Source: Oscheius onirici (taxonomy: Eukaryota > Nematoda > Chromadorea > Rhabditida > Rhabditidae). From it: a DNA stretch of 64,000 nt. The DNA lies in assembly GCA_932521025.1 (NCBI GenBank), contig OW051468.1, positions 3,286,064-3,350,063 on the forward strand. Direction: 5' to 3'. The translations under genes were made by a program, and so were the position numbers. Below, one piece after another: positions 62,139-64,000 of this stretch (position 1 is its first letter; each line of letters starts with the position of its first letter). The notes under the pieces were generated by a model. That model was not told where the DNA came from, made no database searches, and saw only the letters and a program-made list of their open reading frames with translations.

Positions 62139-62838
62139 CCATTTACAGTTTTCTCGTCCAATCGAGATTACTCTGAAGCCCCGACAACCCTCAGAAAAGT
62201 CCCACCTTCGTAAAAGACACTTTATTCAGGACTTTAAAGTTGGTGACGCGTATTCCAGAAGAAAAACTGGCGACGCGGGATGTTTTTCACAATATCTTAC
62301 GGGCGCAAGGACTGACTCAGAAGCCCCGAGAGAAGGAAGTGGCCCGAGGTCGAATGAACATTGTCTGCTCTTTTGGAGTTTTGTACTTGGAGGAATAAGG
62401 AACGAAATCAGAGAGAAGGGACAATGAACACATAATCTCACGACGATAGTAATCACAGACCAGCTGATATTCCACTAATACAAATTGCCTGATATCAAAA
62501 TCCGTCGCAGGAAAAGAAACAGTCTTCAAGAAGGGCTTACAGAGATAAATTCGTTATGAGCAGATGAAATGTGTTCTCTGACTTTGACCAAAGTTTTCTG
62601 TTGATATGTGATACTGCATTGGCCATAGCCAAGTTAGACTATTTGTGTATGTCGGTCAAGTAATTTCCGTAGTTTTATCTCTAGCCTGTACTGCCGAACT
62701 CAGCTAAATACGCAATGCTGATACGCTGTTAGTGTCGGGGTTCCTATCCTCACTGAACAGCCAGTCTACAAACCACAACCCTCAAAGTCAGACAAAAAAT
62801 TCGAGTTACGGTTGAGCCGAGACTTCAGAAGAACGGAC

Positions 62839-64000
62839 ATGGACAAACTTAAAAAGAAGAGTGATATCAACTTGATATTTGAAGATCTGGACAAAGAAAA
62901 CATGCACTCTCTTTTAAGTGCAGGTTCTTATACTCAAAGGTCACGAAATGGGCAGTTTTCCTCTAAAGAGAATGGCGTAATTGGCATCACTAGAAAATGT
63001 GTCAGAAGAGTCAGCTTTTGGACCAAAAGTTGGCCTGAAGAGACTTTCTAAAGAGCTCCTGAGAAAAACTTCCGGATTCTGACGCCCTCTCTCAAACTTC
63101 GAAAAGGCTATTATCTCTGACGTGCTCCCTTCATACTGTCTCAGGGGAACAGAGGGTGGAAGGAGACATCTTCGGTCCTTTTCATTAGCCTCTCTCCTTA
63201 AGAGCATAATGAGTAAGAGTGGGTCTGCAGACTGGAAGGAGAGACGTCACAACCTTCCATTCATAGCCTGCTCTCCTTGTGAAAGAAACCAATTGACCCG
63301 TGTGGAAACTTTCAGAACAAGGTCAACAATCAGGAAATCTCCTCTCCACCCTCTCCTCTTCTAGTTCTCAATCATCCCTATTACGTGAGGAGAAAGAGAG
63401 CCGTCAACACGGCACGTGTGAAAGGGATTAGGAAAAAAAGGAAGGAGGAAAACACAAGGTCAGTTCAGATGAGTCAAGTACAGTACCTAAGGTGTAAGTT
63501 CGGAGCAAAGCCTCGCTTTGCAGCAGGTGTTTTGATGATGAGATCGAGTCGTCATCGGGTAGCATAAGAAAGTCCAGAAAAAAGTTTCCGAGAAGGTGCC
63601 AAAGAAATCTAAAAAGAAAGTGGCTTGAGGAGACTAGAATAGAAGACTGATAAACTTGTTTCAATATAGCAAAGTGGTGCCTGTTGTAAACAGGAGCTGG
63701 TCTGATGTGGGAATCAGCTAGATCGAGACCATTGAGAGCTGAACTTTCGGAGATGAAGAAGGGGGAGCTATTAATAAAGAGTGAGAGTAGGGAACTTCTA
63801 GAGAACGTGGCAGATCTATGCCTTGAGGGTGAGAGAGACTTTCCCTCCTTCGCATTGTTCTTTCCAGATACTTTCCTTCTGTCAATGAAAGTACAGATCT
63901 TGCAGAGAACTGAGCTTGATGAGAGGGTGAGAGACTCTCCCTCTGAGAGTACAGAAGGTTCAGAGAACTGGCAGATGAGAAGGCTAGATGTTCCTCCGAC
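62839..64000 (+). CDS. Possible gene running off the right edge
   Basis: Several short coding-like blocks on the plus strand: MDKLKKKSDINLIFEDLDKE from 62839, FDDEIESSSGSIRKSRKK near 63533-63590, and a convincing block RAELSEMKKGELLIKSESRE then LLENVADLCLE (about 63735-63830) followed by a GGTGAGAG donor. They cannot all be joined with confidence. Charged, probably intracellular; unrecognised. Confidence 0.3.

Overview
This window is eukaryotic nuclear DNA, most likely from a nematode. Genes are split by many GT-AG introns, often only 36-50 bp long and ending in TTTCAG. Several genes have an acceptor-like TTTCAG or TTCCAG abutting the ATG, as expected for spliced-leader trans-splicing. The nematode-restricted Ground-like and Hog modules occur together in one gene. 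GC content looks moderate. I cannot name the species.

Layout. 1-9252: a cluster of one uncharacterised helical protein family (gene A, a 3' remnant A', gene B and gene 3) built around a large young inverted repeat. 9516-10032: a small unknown protein. 10371-13000 and 21986-35663: a second uncharacterised family, coiled-coil proteins that mostly share a two-exon N-terminal domain; some copies are intact and others carry lesions. 13100-15530: repeats, including a tRNA-derived SINE and a palindromic MITE. 15667-18483: an endophilin-like SH3 protein lacking its BAR domain, then an SLC35D-type nucleotide-sugar transporter. 19500-20763: LINE debris and a broken MSP-like gene. 24981-25186: a hAT-type MITE. 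26340-26786: a small Cys-containing protein. 36869-44478: a very long, largely disordered protein, divergently paired with a Frizzled receptor (44747-46737). 47513-49569: unknown genes downstream of a perfect heat-shock-element palindrome. 50086-50412: an R-SNARE. 50489-54662: a secreted protein with three Ground-like modules, an Asn/Gln tract and a Hog domain. 55897-59117: a three-finger C2H2 transcription factor. 60000-64000: tRNA genes and weakly supported genes.

Working together. Frizzled and the Hog protein belong to cell-signalling families. Endophilin and the R-SNARE belong to membrane-traffic families. Nothing shows that these genes form one pathway; this looks like an ordinary gene-dense region with two local family expansions. 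The most interesting parts are the two uncharacterised families with their decay and rearrangement, the BAR-less endophilin, the Frizzled without the KTxxxW tryptophan, and the triple Ground-like/Hog architecture. All exon models are hand-read from splice consensus and reading frame.
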